The notes below the pieces were generated by a model. That model was not told where the DNA came from. It did not search any database and saw nothing but the letters and a program-made list of their open reading frames with translations. Of a stretch of DNA of 25,705 bases, positions 5,512 through 14,094 are shown in pieces. The number at the start of each line of letters is the position of its first letter. Position 1 is the stretch's first letter. The stretch covers positions 1-25,705 of the forward strand of contig CALDSN010000068.1 of assembly GCA_937924555.1 (NCBI GenBank). The letters are read 5' to 3'. Source of the DNA: an uncultured bacterium (GTDB lineage Bacteria > Cloacimonadota > Cloacimonadia > Cloacimonadales > Cloacimonadaceae). The translations under genes and the position numbers were made by a program.

Positions 5512-6177
5512 ATGGCGAAGCTAAAACGGCTGAGTGTGGTATTCCTGAGCTTGGTGAAGAACCCGGCGAATAAAAAGGACATCGTTTACAAGAGTGCCGA
5601 TGGTAAATTTACGGACGAGAAAGAGCTGAAGATTACCAAGAGCACCGCGGAAGGTATGGTTTACGGGACTGTTTACGCTCCCAACGAGAAGGACTCCCAG
5701 GGAGATTGGGCAGATGCCGAGACCATCAAAAAGGCTGCACACGACTTTGTAGCCAAGGGTGCATTATCCAATGTGGATACCGAGCACAATGAGCAACTTT
5801 CCGGAGCCAAGGTGGTGGAGAGCCACATTGACGAGAAGGGAGCATGGCAAGTGGGCATCCAAATGAATCCTGCCAGTGATGAATTCAAGAAAGTTCAGAA
5901 AGGCGAGATCAAAGGGCTTTCCATGGGGGCATATTGCGAGAAGAGTGATGAGGAGCCTACCAGTGATCCAGGAAAAACCGCTGATGGCACCGAGAAGATT
6001 TTGAAGAGCGTTCAGGAAGGGCTGGAGAAGATCAACGAGCGTCTGGACAAGATCGAAAAGGGCGTAGACCGTGTGCCCAAGAGCCGTCAGCTATCCATTG
6101 ACGGTGAGTTAGTTAAAATCACAAAAGACGGGGATGCTCCCGTTTTCCAAGAATTCAATTTTGCCAACCTGGACTAA
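5512..6177 (+). CDS. XkdF-like prohead protease/scaffold protein (221 aa)
   Basis: GGAGG lies eight bases before the ATG at 5512. Residues 45-140 match XkdF-type phage proteases of the HK97 prohead protease fold: GMVYGTVYAPNEKDSQGDW, then His92 in DTEHNE, VVESHIDE, and Ser137 in GEIKGLSMGA as the likely nucleophile. Residues 155-195 form a charged coiled coil (ILKSVQEGLEKINERLDKI), the usual scaffold-like tail that is processed during capsid assembly. The gene stands directly before the major capsid gene, as expected. The His and Ser are visible; the third catalytic residue cannot be named with certainty. Confidence 0.85.
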   Translation: MAKLKRLSVVFLSLVKNPANKKDIVYKSADGKFTDEKELKITKSTAEGMVYGTVYAPNEKDSQGDWADAETIKKAAHDFVAKGALSNVDTEHNEQLSGAKVVESHIDEKGAWQVGIQMNPASDEFKKVQKGEIKGLSMGAYCEKSDEEPTSDPGKTADGTEKILKSVQEGLEKINERLDKIEKGVDRVPKSRQLSIDGELVKITKDGDAPVFQEFNFANLD

Positions 6178-6188
6178 GAGGAGGAAAC

Positions 6189-7112
6189 ATGGCTGTGAAA
6201 AAAGACGGAAAAGCAATCGGGCTGCTAAGCCCTAAGACCGTGGACAAGTTTCTGGACATGGTGATTGCCAATGCTCCTATTTTGGGGCTTTGCACCTGTC
6301 CGAAAGTGGATTTGCCTACGGGAACCTATCCCGTGGTAAGTATGGCACAATACAAGACCCGTGGATTCAGTAATGCCCACAATAGCAGCGGAGGACGCCA
6401 AACGGTTGCCACTCTGGAGAATATGAACGCTGCTGACGTGAGCTATAACGTTAAAGAACTTGTGCTTGCCCTGCTTATCCAGGACAGCTATGCTGAGGAT
6501 ATGGAAAGCTCTCCGGAGAAGATTGCCGAGATGTTCGCCAAGGCGTTTGCCAAGGATTTGAGCCAGGTTCTCCTAAACGGAGATGTGGACTTAGAGCCTG
6601 TTAATCCCGAAGCTTTGACCGACAAAGAGAAGACCCTCATCGTGTTGGATGGGCTAATCAAGCAGATGAGCGAAGCCGGTAATACTGTTAGCTATGGAGA
6701 TACCGAGAACACCGTGAACAAGAAGATCATCAAGCTGGTTAACGGATGCCCTGATGATTACATTGCGAACCCTGATAGCAAGCTCTTCATCTCCCCGACT
6801 GACATGAACCTGCTGTGGGATGAAGCATCAACCTCTAAGATTCTCATCAAAGAGCGTGATGGAAAGCTGTATTTCCGTAGCAAATACGAACTGGTGGAAA
6901 TTGCCGGATTGCCTCAGAACTGTATCCTCTTCGGAGACATCAGCGGGATGCTGGTTCCTCTCAGCCGTGAAGTGTTTATGGAAACCCAGCGTTACCCCGA
7001 AGCCCGTGGAACCAAAGCAGTTCTAACCTGCCGGGTAGATTGTCAGGTGCACCCCTACATCAATATGCGTATGCTGGTTGCCGAAGCCGAAGCCCCCGAA
7101 GGTGGAGCATAG
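6189..7112 (+). CDS. Major capsid protein, P2 gpN-like HK97 fold (307 aa)
   Basis: AGAGGAGG precedes the ATG at 6189 by about six bases. The sequence follows P2-type capsid proteins: an N-terminal arm (SPKTVDKFLDMVIANAPI), the VSYNVKELVLALLIQDSYAEDM stretch, then FAKAFAKDLSQVLLNGD and a C-terminal half with LFISPTDMNLLWDEAST and a closing hydrophobic strand (VHPYINMRMLVAEAEA). The length is normal for the family. It forms the icosahedral shell after maturation by the upstream protease. The 11-bp gap to the protease gene and 2-bp gap to the next gene indicate one late transcript. Confidence 0.85.
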   Translation: MAVKKDGKAIGLLSPKTVDKFLDMVIANAPILGLCTCPKVDLPTGTYPVVSMAQYKTRGFSNAHNSSGGRQTVATLENMNAADVSYNVKELVLALLIQDSYAEDMESSPEKIAEMFAKAFAKDLSQVLLNGDVDLEPVNPEALTDKEKTLIVLDGLIKQMSEAGNTVSYGDTENTVNKKIIKLVNGCPDDYIANPDSKLFISPTDMNLLWDEASTSKILIKERDGKLYFRSKYELVEIAGLPQNCILFGDISGMLVPLSREVFMETQRYPEARGTKAVLTCRVDCQVHPYINMRMLVAEAEAPEGGA

Positions 7113-7114
7113 GC

Positions 7115-7480
7115 ATGACTTATAGCGAAGCTCAAGCACATTTGGAGGGACAGGTTAAGAGCTTGTTCCCGGATGTGTTTGTGCAGGATAACGTGATAGA
7201 TAAACCGCAAAACTTTCCTTGTGTGGTGATAGAAGTAGATGGCTCCCGCCTTCAGGAAGACGGAGGTGGGAGCTCATTTACAGGTGAGCATGAATTCAGC
7301 CTTTGGGTGCTTTATCCGTTCAAGACAACATTTACCGAAAGTCGTGAGAGCATGATCCAAATGGTGGGTAGCTTGCTTCAGATACCGCGATTTTACAGCA
7401 ATGAAAGAGTGGAATACGGTAATGATCTGGTGCATGGGACACGCTGTGTTTTAGCGCGGATTAGCGGAAGGGTGGCGTAG
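7115..7480 (+). CDS. Probable neck or tail-completion protein (121 aa)
   Basis: The start at ATG 7115 leaves a 2-bp gap after the capsid gene; an in-frame start at 7040 would lie inside the capsid gene and is rejected. The protein has an N-terminal helix (SEAQAHLEGQVKSLF) followed by beta strands (NFPCVVIEVDG, HEFSLWVLYPF). This resembles small phage proteins that cap the head-tail junction or end the tail tube. The call rests on size, order and secondary-structure pattern and not on a specific motif. The next gene starts on the base after its stop. Confidence 0.5.
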   Translation: MTYSEAQAHLEGQVKSLFPDVFVQDNVIDKPQNFPCVVIEVDGSRLQEDGGGSSFTGEHEFSLWVLYPFKTTFTESRESMIQMVGSLLQIPRFYSNERVEYGNDLVHGTRCVLARISGRVA

Positions 7481-7876
7481 ATGGCTGAACCAACCTATGT
7501 TTGGGCCCCAAAGGTGAAAGCTTTGCAGAGTTTATCCCAGGATATTTCTGATGAGCGGATTGAACTGATTGCCGAAGTTTGCGAGGCGAATGTGCGGAGC
7601 AGCTTGGGCAGTGAGGTTTACACATCACTCGCGGGAGATAAACGCCTGAATTATGCGATTTGTGCCTTAACAATAGCCAAGCTGATAGTAAGCAGCAGGG
7701 AGATCGGAGAAGGCGGGAGCATTCACAGCAGCAGCAGTTGGGGAGATGGAGAAATTCACCCCAGCGAAGTAAGCGAAATGGTGAAGCTCTCTAAGCACTG
7801 GGAAAACCAGGGAAACTTAACAATCAACCAGCTAAAAGCTGAGATACCCGCCGAAATAGGCTGGGTGGATATATAG
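7481..7876 (+). CDS. Probable head-tail connector/adaptor (131 aa)
   Basis: The ATG directly follows the stop of the previous gene, so translation is likely coupled. Residues 15-75 are helical (ISDERIELIAEVCEANVRSS and RLNYAICALTIAKLIVSS), and the C-terminal part carries a Gly/Ser-rich loop (GGSIHSSSSWG) and another helix. Head-tail connectors of the gp6/DUF4054 kind share this small helical layout and position after the capsid gene. Assignment is by size, helicity and context. Confidence 0.5.
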   Translation: MAEPTYVWAPKVKALQSLSQDISDERIELIAEVCEANVRSSLGSEVYTSLAGDKRLNYAICALTIAKLIVSSREIGEGGSIHSSSSWGDGEIHPSEVSEMVKLSKHWENQGNLTINQLKAEIPAEIGWVDI

Positions 7877-7905
7877 GTGCCGAGGCGGTGCCTAATGGAG
7901 GAACC

Positions 7906-8340
7906 ATGAAACAGAACAATTCTATCAAGGTGCCGATGTTGGTAATCATGCTGATGTTAGCCGGAATATTGGCAGCAAGCACCAACGAAGGCGCAAGTGC
8001 TGCCGATCTACAAGGTTATGGGGTTGCCTTTCTGGCAGCCATCATCAGTTTCGCTTTGGGTAGATACCTGAAGATCAACGTGGAAGTGCAGAAGATTATC
8101 CCCGTGCTTGCGGCAATAGTATCTGCATGCTTCAGTACAGAGAAAGAAACTATGGTAACCGGCAAACCGGAAGCGGTAGCAAACTATGACGATTACCGGG
8201 CTGTGATTGCCGCCACAAAGGTGGAAACAACTCTTAATGCCAGCGGTCAGGGCACATTGAAGAAGGTGTTCGGAACTGCCCTGGATGCGGTGAAGTTTGT
8301 TTTTCCGCTCATCAAACCTGTAGTTAAGCTGTTGAAATAG
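7906..8340 (+). CDS. Small membrane protein, possibly holin-like (144 aa)
   Basis: GGAGGA before the ATG at 7906 decides the start over an in-frame ATG at 7888. Residues 8-26 (KVPMLVIMLMLAGILAAS) and 38-55 (YGVAFLAAIISFALGRY) are strong membrane segments, a third weaker one lies at 62-76, and the C-terminus ends in a hydrophobic helix (AVKFVFPLIKPVVKLLK). Two or more close membrane helices with short loops fit a holin, but no endolysin lies nearby. It is placed in the middle of structural genes and is paired with another membrane protein immediately downstream. Confidence 0.5.
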   Translation: MKQNNSIKVPMLVIMLMLAGILAASTNEGASAADLQGYGVAFLAAIISFALGRYLKINVEVQKIIPVLAAIVSACFSTEKETMVTGKPEAVANYDDYRAVIAATKVETTLNASGQGTLKKVFGTALDAVKFVFPLIKPVVKLLK

Positions 8341-8616
8341 ATGAAGGTGGTCATGGTGAGCATTCCTGTATCTGTGGTAATATTTGTCGCCGGGTTGATT
8401 GCCGGGTTGGTATCCTACTTGTGGGGCACCCAGGAAGGCAAGATAAAGAAACTGGAGCGAAAGGTGGACGGCCTTGACGTAGCCAAGTGTAAGGAATGCG
8501 ATCCCGTGACCCTTTTGCAAGTTAAAGACCTATTTGATGCGCGTTTTAACGAGTTCCGGCTGGAGCTTTACAAGAGCGGAGTTCTTAAAGCGCAAACCCG
8601 TAAGAAACCTGAATAA
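8341..8616 (+). CDS. Single-pass membrane protein with cytoplasmic-type helix (91 aa)
   Basis: The frame begins on the base after the upstream stop; ATG 8353 is an alternative start with a better AAGGTGG site. Residues 5-27 form one membrane helix (IPVSVVIFVAGLIAGLVSYLW), followed by a charged helix (EGKIKKLERKVDGLD), a CKEC pair and a further helix. The topology resembles small phage lysis-associated or spanin-like inner-membrane proteins, and the location beside a possible holin supports that loosely. No lipobox partner was found overlapping it. Confidence 0.45.
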   Translation: MKVVMVSIPVSVVIFVAGLIAGLVSYLWGTQEGKIKKLERKVDGLDVAKCKECDPVTLLQVKDLFDARFNEFRLELYKSGVLKAQTRKKPE

Positions 8617-8625
8617 GGAGATAGT

Positions 8626-9078
8626 ATGTCCGTACGTTTTTACGATAAAGTATATGTGCGAAATGCCAGCACACCTTTCAGCACGATAGCTAAGGCAACG
8701 CTTGCCGGAAGCTTCAGTCTGTTGCCCACAGCGTGTAAGGTTACCCAGGAACTGAACCTTAAGACCGAGCCTGATGTAACCACTGCCATGGGAGACGGCA
8801 CCGACAATATCGGCAGTGAAGTAGCGAGTGCAGAGCTTCAGCTAATTAACTTTAGCGGAGCGAACCTAAGCAGCATCCGCAGTGCATTTGTGAACAACCC
8901 GGTAGATTTGGTGGTTTATGACAGCCGTAGTGACACTGTGGGCTGGGTATTATTTGGAGCACAGCTTTACCCCACGCCCGATGTATCCGGGGGCAAGGAG
9001 CCGATAATAAAGCTCTCCGGCAAGAAACGATATGCCAGCGATATGAGCCCGGCATTAACCATGGTGACGCTGACCTAA
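8626..9078 (+). CDS. Tail-tube-like structural protein, copy 1 (150 aa)
   Basis: AAGGAG lies seven bases before the ATG at 8626. The product is beta-rich and contains LNLKTEPDVTTAMGDGTDNI followed by GSE, which aligns with LSFKPEPDKTIDCDDGST...GSE in the next gene. The K-x-EPD-x-T...DG(T/S)...GSE pattern and size suggest a tail-tube (major tail) fold. The C-terminus has further strands (DLVVYDSRSDTVGWVLFG). A hairpin separates it from its paralog. Tail-tube identity is inferred from order (before tape measure and chaperone) and fold pattern. Confidence 0.5.
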   Translation: MSVRFYDKVYVRNASTPFSTIAKATLAGSFSLLPTACKVTQELNLKTEPDVTTAMGDGTDNIGSEVASAELQLINFSGANLSSIRSAFVNNPVDLVVYDSRSDTVGWVLFGAQLYPTPDVSGGKEPIIKLSGKKRYASDMSPALTMVTLT

Positions 9079-9099
9079 GCGAAACCGCAAGATTGCAGA

Positions 9100-9117
9100 G
9101 GGCGCAGGGATGCGCCC
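9100..9117 (+). terminator. Hairpin between the two tube-like genes
   Basis: GGGCGCA (9100-9106) pairs with TGCGCCC (9111-9117) around a GGGA loop, followed only by TTTGGCTT. The short T-run suggests an attenuator or mRNA-stability hairpin rather than a full stop. It could set different levels of the two tail-tube-like proteins. Confidence 0.5.
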
Positions 9118-9139
9118 TTTGGCTTAAAAGGAGCAAACA

Positions 9140-9781
9140 ATGGCAGTTAAACACTATATCGTGCTGGGCTTTCAGAGCAGAGAAGAAGGGCTGAGTAACC
9201 AGCCTCATTACCTTGGTAAAACCAGCGATCTGAGCTTTAAACCGGAACCGGATAAGACAATTGACTGTGACGACGGCAGCACCGAAACAGGAAGCGAGAA
9301 GCTTAACCTGCAATTTAGCATCCTGGGCAAAGTGGTGAACCCATGGAACCTGAAGATGATATGGCTGGTTCCTTTGTGCGACACAGCCGCTTACATGAAC
9401 AACGGTGCGGAGATTATTAAGATACACCTGGATAGCGATGATTATCGCATCGATGAGAAGAGTGGGGAATTTGGAAAGGTGCTGTTCAACGCAAGCTTCC
9501 GCTACGCGGTGGAGAACATCCCCTACAGCTTTGATGCAGAGTATTTTGACTCTATGTGCATCATTATCGGAAAGAATAGCTTAAGCTCCGAATTTATGAC
9601 GCTGAAGGATGCCGAGGATGCTACAATCGCCTTGATGGAGCTGGGAAATGCCATTGTGGAAGGGCATTATGCCTTTGCCTTCATTCCCTCAGAAGCAGAG
9701 ATGGGACTGTTTGCAGATGACGAAAGCACTGTTATCGATGCAGCGGAATCCATCGGGATAATCCGGAGGGATTGGGCATGA
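9140..9781 (+). CDS. Tail-tube-like structural protein, copy 2 (213 aa)
   Basis: AAAAGGAG eight bases upstream supports the ATG at 9140. The N-terminal 100 residues share the K-x-EPD-x-T...DGS...GSE pattern with the preceding gene, then diverge, with an extra C-terminal domain of about 90 residues (NSLSSEFMTLKDAEDATIAL, later DDESTVIDAAESIGI). The added domain may be an exposed decoration or a tail-assembly contact. The stop overlaps the portal ATG (ATGA), so tail and portal synthesis are translationally linked. The tail-tube call is inference. Confidence 0.5.
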   Translation: MAVKHYIVLGFQSREEGLSNQPHYLGKTSDLSFKPEPDKTIDCDDGSTETGSEKLNLQFSILGKVVNPWNLKMIWLVPLCDTAAYMNNGAEIIKIHLDSDDYRIDEKSGEFGKVLFNASFRYAVENIPYSFDAEYFDSMCIIIGKNSLSSEFMTLKDAEDATIALMELGNAIVEGHYAFAFIPSEAEMGLFADDESTVIDAAESIGIIRRDWA

Positions 9782-10800
9782 GCTTTTGGGTGGTAAAGAG
9801 TGGCAAGTCGGCAAGCAGTAAGCAGGAGAGCAGCAACAAACAGGATGGAAGCCGTCCTTATGATGTGCAGGAGTTGATTGATTGCTATTATCGCAACTCT
9901 TACCACCAAAGGTGCATCAACCTGAAGACAATCTGCATCCTGGGTGAAGGAATAGAGAACCCGGAGGTAGTTACTAAGCTGCGCGAATGTGTACGCAAGG
10001 ACAGTGTGTTCACCCTGTTGCAAAAGACTATCCTGGACTTGCGTATCTTTGGGGATGCGTTTTGGGAGATTGTGCAGACGGGTAGCAGCACGGAGATATA
10101 CTACATGCCGAGTTGGACAATTAACGCAGGCAAGGATGGCGGTTGGGTTCAGGAGCTTGGCGGGAAGAAGGTGGATTTTAGCGAAGACCAGGTGTGGCAC
10201 TTTAGGGAGCCAAGCATGCTTTCCTCAGTTTGGGGTTGCCCGGATTATCTGCCGTTAATCGAAGATGAAGCCATCGAACTGCTAAGCACAATAAAGACTT
10301 ACAACAAGAACTTCTTTGCCAATAATGCTATTCCGGATGCGATTATGTTCATCAAAGGCGGGGATTTGGGTCCCAGCACGGACGCGGGTTTACGTAAGTT
10401 CTTCCGAGATAAATTCCGCGGAGTAGAGAATGCCGCCAAGTTCTGCGTGGCACCGGTTCCTGAAGGAGTGGAAGTGCAACTGGAGAAGCTTCAGGACACC
10501 AAAGAAGGTAAGTTTTTAGAGCTTCAAGACAAGACCATGATGGAGATAATAAGCTGTCATGGCGTACCTCCAAGGCTTGCAGGAATTATGGTTCCCGGTT
10601 CCTTGGGGGGTGGTGGCGAAGCTGCCGGAGAACTGAAGATATTCCTGACTACGCAGATAAAACCATTGCAGAATATCCTGGGTGGGCAGCTTGACCAGTT
10701 CTTTACAGAGAGGTTGGGCATGGTCACGGACATTAGTTTCAAGGCGTTTGATGTGTTGCCGAGCGAGGCTGAAACGGCATTGAATATACTGCGGGGGTGA
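9778..10800 (+). CDS. Portal protein, PBSX/P2 type (340 aa)
   Basis: The ATG at 9778 overlaps the upstream TGA by four bases; a TTG at 9772 is less likely. The protein matches PBSX-type portals: an N-terminal YDVQELIDCYYRNSYHQRCI region, LDLRIFGDAFWEIVQT, the YGCPDYL-like GCPDYLPLIEDEAIELLSTIK stretch (residues about 150-170), a long helix, and the GVPPRLAGI motif near residue 265 that lies by the channel loop. It forms the dodecameric DNA entry ring at one capsid vertex. The length is close to the family norm. Unusually, it lies after the capsid and tube genes and directly before the terminase. Confidence 0.85.
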   Translation: MSFWVVKSGKSASSKQESSNKQDGSRPYDVQELIDCYYRNSYHQRCINLKTICILGEGIENPEVVTKLRECVRKDSVFTLLQKTILDLRIFGDAFWEIVQTGSSTEIYYMPSWTINAGKDGGWVQELGGKKVDFSEDQVWHFREPSMLSSVWGCPDYLPLIEDEAIELLSTIKTYNKNFFANNAIPDAIMFIKGGDLGPSTDAGLRKFFRDKFRGVENAAKFCVAPVPEGVEVQLEKLQDTKEGKFLELQDKTMMEIISCHGVPPRLAGIMVPGSLGGGGEAAGELKIFLTTQIKPLQNILGGQLDQFFTERLGMVTDISFKAFDVLPSEAETALNILRG

Positions 10801-10847
10801 TGAAGTGATGATGAAACGAAGTGATAATGAGGCTTTGATAAAAAGAG

Positions 10848-12116
10848 TTGGCTGTGAGCAAATATATTGAGCTTTTAGCACCTTACATCAAGAAGACGCT
10901 GTATCCCTTTCAGCTTAAGTTCTTGGGAGATAACAGCAGGTGGCGGATATCCAATAAAAGCAGGCAAATAGGCTTTAGCTTTACAGTTGGTTTGGATGCC
11001 ATATCCGGAGCATTGGTGCGCGAACGAAACCAGCTTATCGTATCCGCATCCAAGAAAAACGCCGAGATTGTGATGAACTATGTCCGCGGTCATTTGGAGG
11101 GAATGAATATGCTCGCAGCAGTGGACAAGGAAGGCTATATTGAGTTGGGCAACGGCAAGCACATAATGGTTTGCAGCACCAACTGGAGGACTGCGCGTGG
11201 GTTCAATGGCGATGTTTACCTGGATGAGTTTGCCTTCACGATTCGCGATAAGGAAATCTGGCAGGCTATTGTTCCCAGCATAACCGCAGTGAATGGGCGA
11301 GTAACCGTTATCAGCACTCCGAAAAGCCGGATAGACAAGTTTTGGCAGATATACAACGGGAAAAGCGAGCGTTGGAGTAAGCATACAATAACCATTCATG
11401 ATGCGATCAGAGACGGCTTTCCGGTGGATATAGAAGCTTTGAGAGAGTTGTTCGATCCGGAAGAATTTGCCCAGGCTTACGAGTGCATTCCCCTGGACAC
11501 AGCAGAAAGCTATATCCCCTACACCTTGATTGAACCGTGCCTCTTTGATCCGCAGAGCGAAGCCTTTGAAGCTCTGGCATTAACTGTACCGGAAAGCAAG
11601 GGCAAACGCAGTTATGTGTATGGAGTGGACATTGGCAGAAGCAAGGATGAGACCGCAGTGGCAGAGACATTCCGCGTGGATGGAATCACCTGGTGCGGAG
11701 GAATCCAAAGCTGGCAGAAGATGCCGTTTAGAACTCAGAAAGAGAGGCTGCTTGGTTTGGCAAGCAACGGCTGCACGGAACTGCTGGTTATAGATAAAGG
11801 CGGGATTGGTATGAACCTTCATGAAGACCTTGCCTACATGTTCCCCAGTAAAATTCGGGGAGTGAGCTTTGCTCCGGCGGTTAAGGAGCGGATGGCAAAG
11901 AAGCTGAAGATAGCTTTTGAAGAGAAGAAAATCCGCATCCCCAATGATCCGAGCTTGATTAGCCATATCCTCAGCATCAGACGCACCTCCAATAAGACCA
12001 ATACCTTCAGCTATAACACGGAAGATAGTGAGCATCACGGAGATAAGTTTTGGGCTCTGGCATTGGCGTATGACTGGACTTGTGGGAACAAAACGGTAGA
12101 TTTCAGGTTTATGTAA
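10848..12116 (+). CDS. Terminase large subunit, Mu gp28/Terminase_6-like (422 aa)
   Basis: No ATG fits, so the TTG at 10848 (or GTG at 10854) is the likely start. The ATPase domain has a deviant Walker A, NKSRQIGFSF (residues 36-45), and Walker B VYLDEF with Asp126/Glu127. The RNase H-like nuclease domain shows the three expected acids: Asp261 in GVDIGRS, Asp316 in LLVIDKGG and Asp399 in HHGDKF. The enzyme packages DNA into proheads through the portal and cuts it. Both active sites appear intact, so packaging may still be functional. No small terminase gene is recognisable nearby. Terminase following portal is the reverse of the most common order. Confidence 0.9.
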   Translation: MAVSKYIELLAPYIKKTLYPFQLKFLGDNSRWRISNKSRQIGFSFTVGLDAISGALVRERNQLIVSASKKNAEIVMNYVRGHLEGMNMLAAVDKEGYIELGNGKHIMVCSTNWRTARGFNGDVYLDEFAFTIRDKEIWQAIVPSITAVNGRVTVISTPKSRIDKFWQIYNGKSERWSKHTITIHDAIRDGFPVDIEALRELFDPEEFAQAYECIPLDTAESYIPYTLIEPCLFDPQSEAFEALALTVPESKGKRSYVYGVDIGRSKDETAVAETFRVDGITWCGGIQSWQKMPFRTQKERLLGLASNGCTELLVIDKGGIGMNLHEDLAYMFPSKIRGVSFAPAVKERMAKKLKIAFEEKKIRIPNDPSLISHILSIRRTSNKTNTFSYNTEDSEHHGDKFWALALAYDWTCGNKTVDFRFM

Positions 12117-12130
12117 GGACGGGGGAATAG

Positions 12131-12685
12131 ATGTATCCAATACTTAGTTACGGTGCACCGCGTTTTAGCCTGGGTGATGTGAGTGTTGCCTTCAGCAGCA
12201 AGAACCCGGCAGGGACAGTGGAATTTGAGCCGGTGGAAGAATGGGTGGAAACTCTCTCCGGAGAGCTGATCAGCAGATTCAAGGGCTGGAGAGCTGTAGC
12301 CTACATAAAGCTTTATAACATCAAGGATGCGGATATGGAGAAGCATCTGAACCTCATGAACATGATAAACTTCAGTAAACGAAGCGGTGCACCGATATTA
12401 CTGCAACCGCGGTATAGTACGGGGATTAACCTGGACTTGTGGGTGTTGCCCAAGGATAACTTTGGGTATAAAGAGCTTACCAACCTGAATGCGGGACAGA
12501 CGATTGATCTTAAGTTCATAGCCAAGCAGTTGATGGATGAACTTCCCAAAGTGGTGAACCGTCCCGGTTACCTACTGCTTTCAGAAGGATATTACCTGTT
12601 ATTGAATGCTGATGGCAGCCGGTTGATTACCAGGGAAACGGGGTTTGAGGAGATAGACCCCAGTAAAAGCGTAAACTTCGGATAA
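12131..12685 (+). CDS. Probable minor tail protein (184 aa)
   Basis: AAGGACGGGGGA before the ATG provides the ribosome binding site. The protein is beta-rich; VETLSGELISRFKGWRAVAY followed by a helix and SGAPILLQPRY resembles siphophage tail proteins that sit near the tail tip or tail-completion ring and share a strand-helix-strand pattern of this sort. It falls between terminase and the fibre-like gene, with 10-14 bp gaps on either side. Exact function is unknown; a distal tail role would fit the missing genes downstream of the tape measure. Confidence 0.45.
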   Translation: MYPILSYGAPRFSLGDVSVAFSSKNPAGTVEFEPVEEWVETLSGELISRFKGWRAVAYIKLYNIKDADMEKHLNLMNMINFSKRSGAPILLQPRYSTGINLDLWVLPKDNFGYKELTNLNAGQTIDLKFIAKQLMDELPKVVNRPGYLLLSEGYYLLLNADGSRLITRETGFEEIDPSKSVNFG

Positions 12686-12695
12686 GGAGAGAGAT

Positions 12696-13754
12696 ATGGA
12701 AGATAGTACAGTTCAAGGTTTAAGCCCAATAAACAGCCCTTCATTGGCTGATTTGCTGTTGATTATAAACGTTAGCGAGAGCTATGAACCTCAGAATATA
12801 AGCCTGGAACAGATAAGAGATTTCGTGTTGCAAAACGAGGTTAGCTTTACAACTTCCGGAGGTTATCTGAAGCTGTTGCGATACCTGAACGCCAACAATA
12901 TGCAGATAAAAGGTTTGGCAGCCGGGACTGTGGACAGTGATGCAGTTAACTACGGACAGGTGAAGGAAGGGTTTCAAAGCCTGGGAAACGGTAGTCCCGG
13001 TGCGGTGAGCATCGCAGGAGAGCAGGCTTCATACTTACGTTTGGCAGCTACTCAGATAAACTCCCCTTGGGGTGGATTCTATATGTTCTACTGGTGCGTA
13101 GATACCTTTAGCAATACGACTCTTTCGGTGGTTGGCGGGAATGTTACGGCATCCAGCGGAGCAGCGGTAAACTTTGACGGATCGGTGGGGAACATTGTGA
13201 ATGTGATTAAGGACAGTGGTTGGATAGGCAAATACTTCCATGTAGCGTTCCGTTACCGCAACCTGAAGAACATTACCGGGTTAAGCGAAACAGCGCACCG
13301 GCTGCTCTCTTTGCCGTCTTTTAGCGATGTTATCAACAGTGATGATCCGGCTGAAGCAACAAACCTTGCCTTGAACCTGCTGGAAAACAGGCTATACATC
13401 ACAGCAGAAACACCCGTGCAGAATGTGGCAGGAGTTAGCTATATGATGGAACTGCTGTTTGATGATGAAGCAAGCACGGATATCCTGGGAACGGAAACAG
13501 GGCTGATAAAGCTGACATCTCCGGAGCCGGTATTTACCTACGACCTGCCCATTTCGTTGGCAAAATACGGATATGCCCATGTGCGGATACTAAGCCGCAC
13601 ATTGAACGGATATACCAAGGCAACTGATACGAAGCATCACAGCGTAAGCATGGATGGCAACGTGATCAGCGACAGTTTGGTGGCGTATATTGCTGCCAGG
13701 GTTGCCGAGAAAGTGGTTACCAACAGTGACGAAAGCTTGAAGATGAAGCCATAA
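12696..13754 (+). CDS. Fibre-like tail protein (352 aa)
   Basis: AAGGAG seven to eight bases upstream supports the ATG at 12696. Residues 10-45 (SPINSPSLADLLLIINVSES) and 60-90 (LNANNMQIKGLAAGTVDSDA then VNYGQVKE) match the recurring N-terminal motif of phage fibre and collar proteins, where a short strand pair precedes a trimeric shaft. The C-terminal 250 residues are beta-rich with an ending helix (SLVAYIAARVAEKVV). This suggests a receptor-binding or structural adhesin. It precedes the chaperone and tape measure genes; fibres usually follow them. Confidence 0.55.
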   Translation: MEDSTVQGLSPINSPSLADLLLIINVSESYEPQNISLEQIRDFVLQNEVSFTTSGGYLKLLRYLNANNMQIKGLAAGTVDSDAVNYGQVKEGFQSLGNGSPGAVSIAGEQASYLRLAATQINSPWGGFYMFYWCVDTFSNTTLSVVGGNVTASSGAAVNFDGSVGNIVNVIKDSGWIGKYFHVAFRYRNLKNITGLSETAHRLLSLPSFSDVINSDDPAEATNLALNLLENRLYITAETPVQNVAGVSYMMELLFDDEASTDILGTETGLIKLTSPEPVFTYDLPISLAKYGYAHVRILSRTLNGYTKATDTKHHSVSMDGNVISDSLVAYIAARVAEKVVTNSDESLKMKP

Positions 13755-13764
13755 GGAGAGAACT

Positions 13765-14094
13765 ATGAAGATCAGAACAGACATTAGCACCCTCAGCAGG
13801 CTGTATCCGCTTTTTGAAGAAGCAGGAATCGAAGGCGTTTTGACAGGAGATTTGGAAAAGATTGCTGAGTTGAAGTATGCCGACCTGTGCGGTAAACTGC
13901 TTAAAACAGGGAAGCTGGCAGAGATATGCGAAGTGATTGCCGATTGCGGAGATTACCAGGGAAAAGCCTGGGGAGAAATAAGCCGTGAGGAGGCGATGGG
14001 GATACTTGTCCCTTTTTTGGTAAATATCACGACCGGGCTCGACGAGTATCCGGAAGCGGAGACGAGCAGCCCGAACCCGGAAACATCTTTATGA
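13765..14094 (+). CDS. Tail assembly chaperone, first protein (109 aa)
   Basis: AAGGAG lies upstream of the ATG at 13765. It is an all-helical acidic protein of the size and position of gpG/E-type tail assembly chaperones, immediately ahead of the tape measure. The C-terminus is a flexible Pro/Ser/Glu-rich tail (EYPEAETSSPNPETSL). The stop overlaps the next ATG (ATGA). Such chaperones coat the tape measure protein while the tail tube polymerises. Assignment is based on context and length. Confidence 0.6.
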   Translation: MKIRTDISTLSRLYPLFEEAGIEGVLTGDLEKIAELKYADLCGKLLKTGKLAEICEVIADCGDYQGKAWGEISREEAMGILVPFLVNITTGLDEYPEAETSSPNPETSL

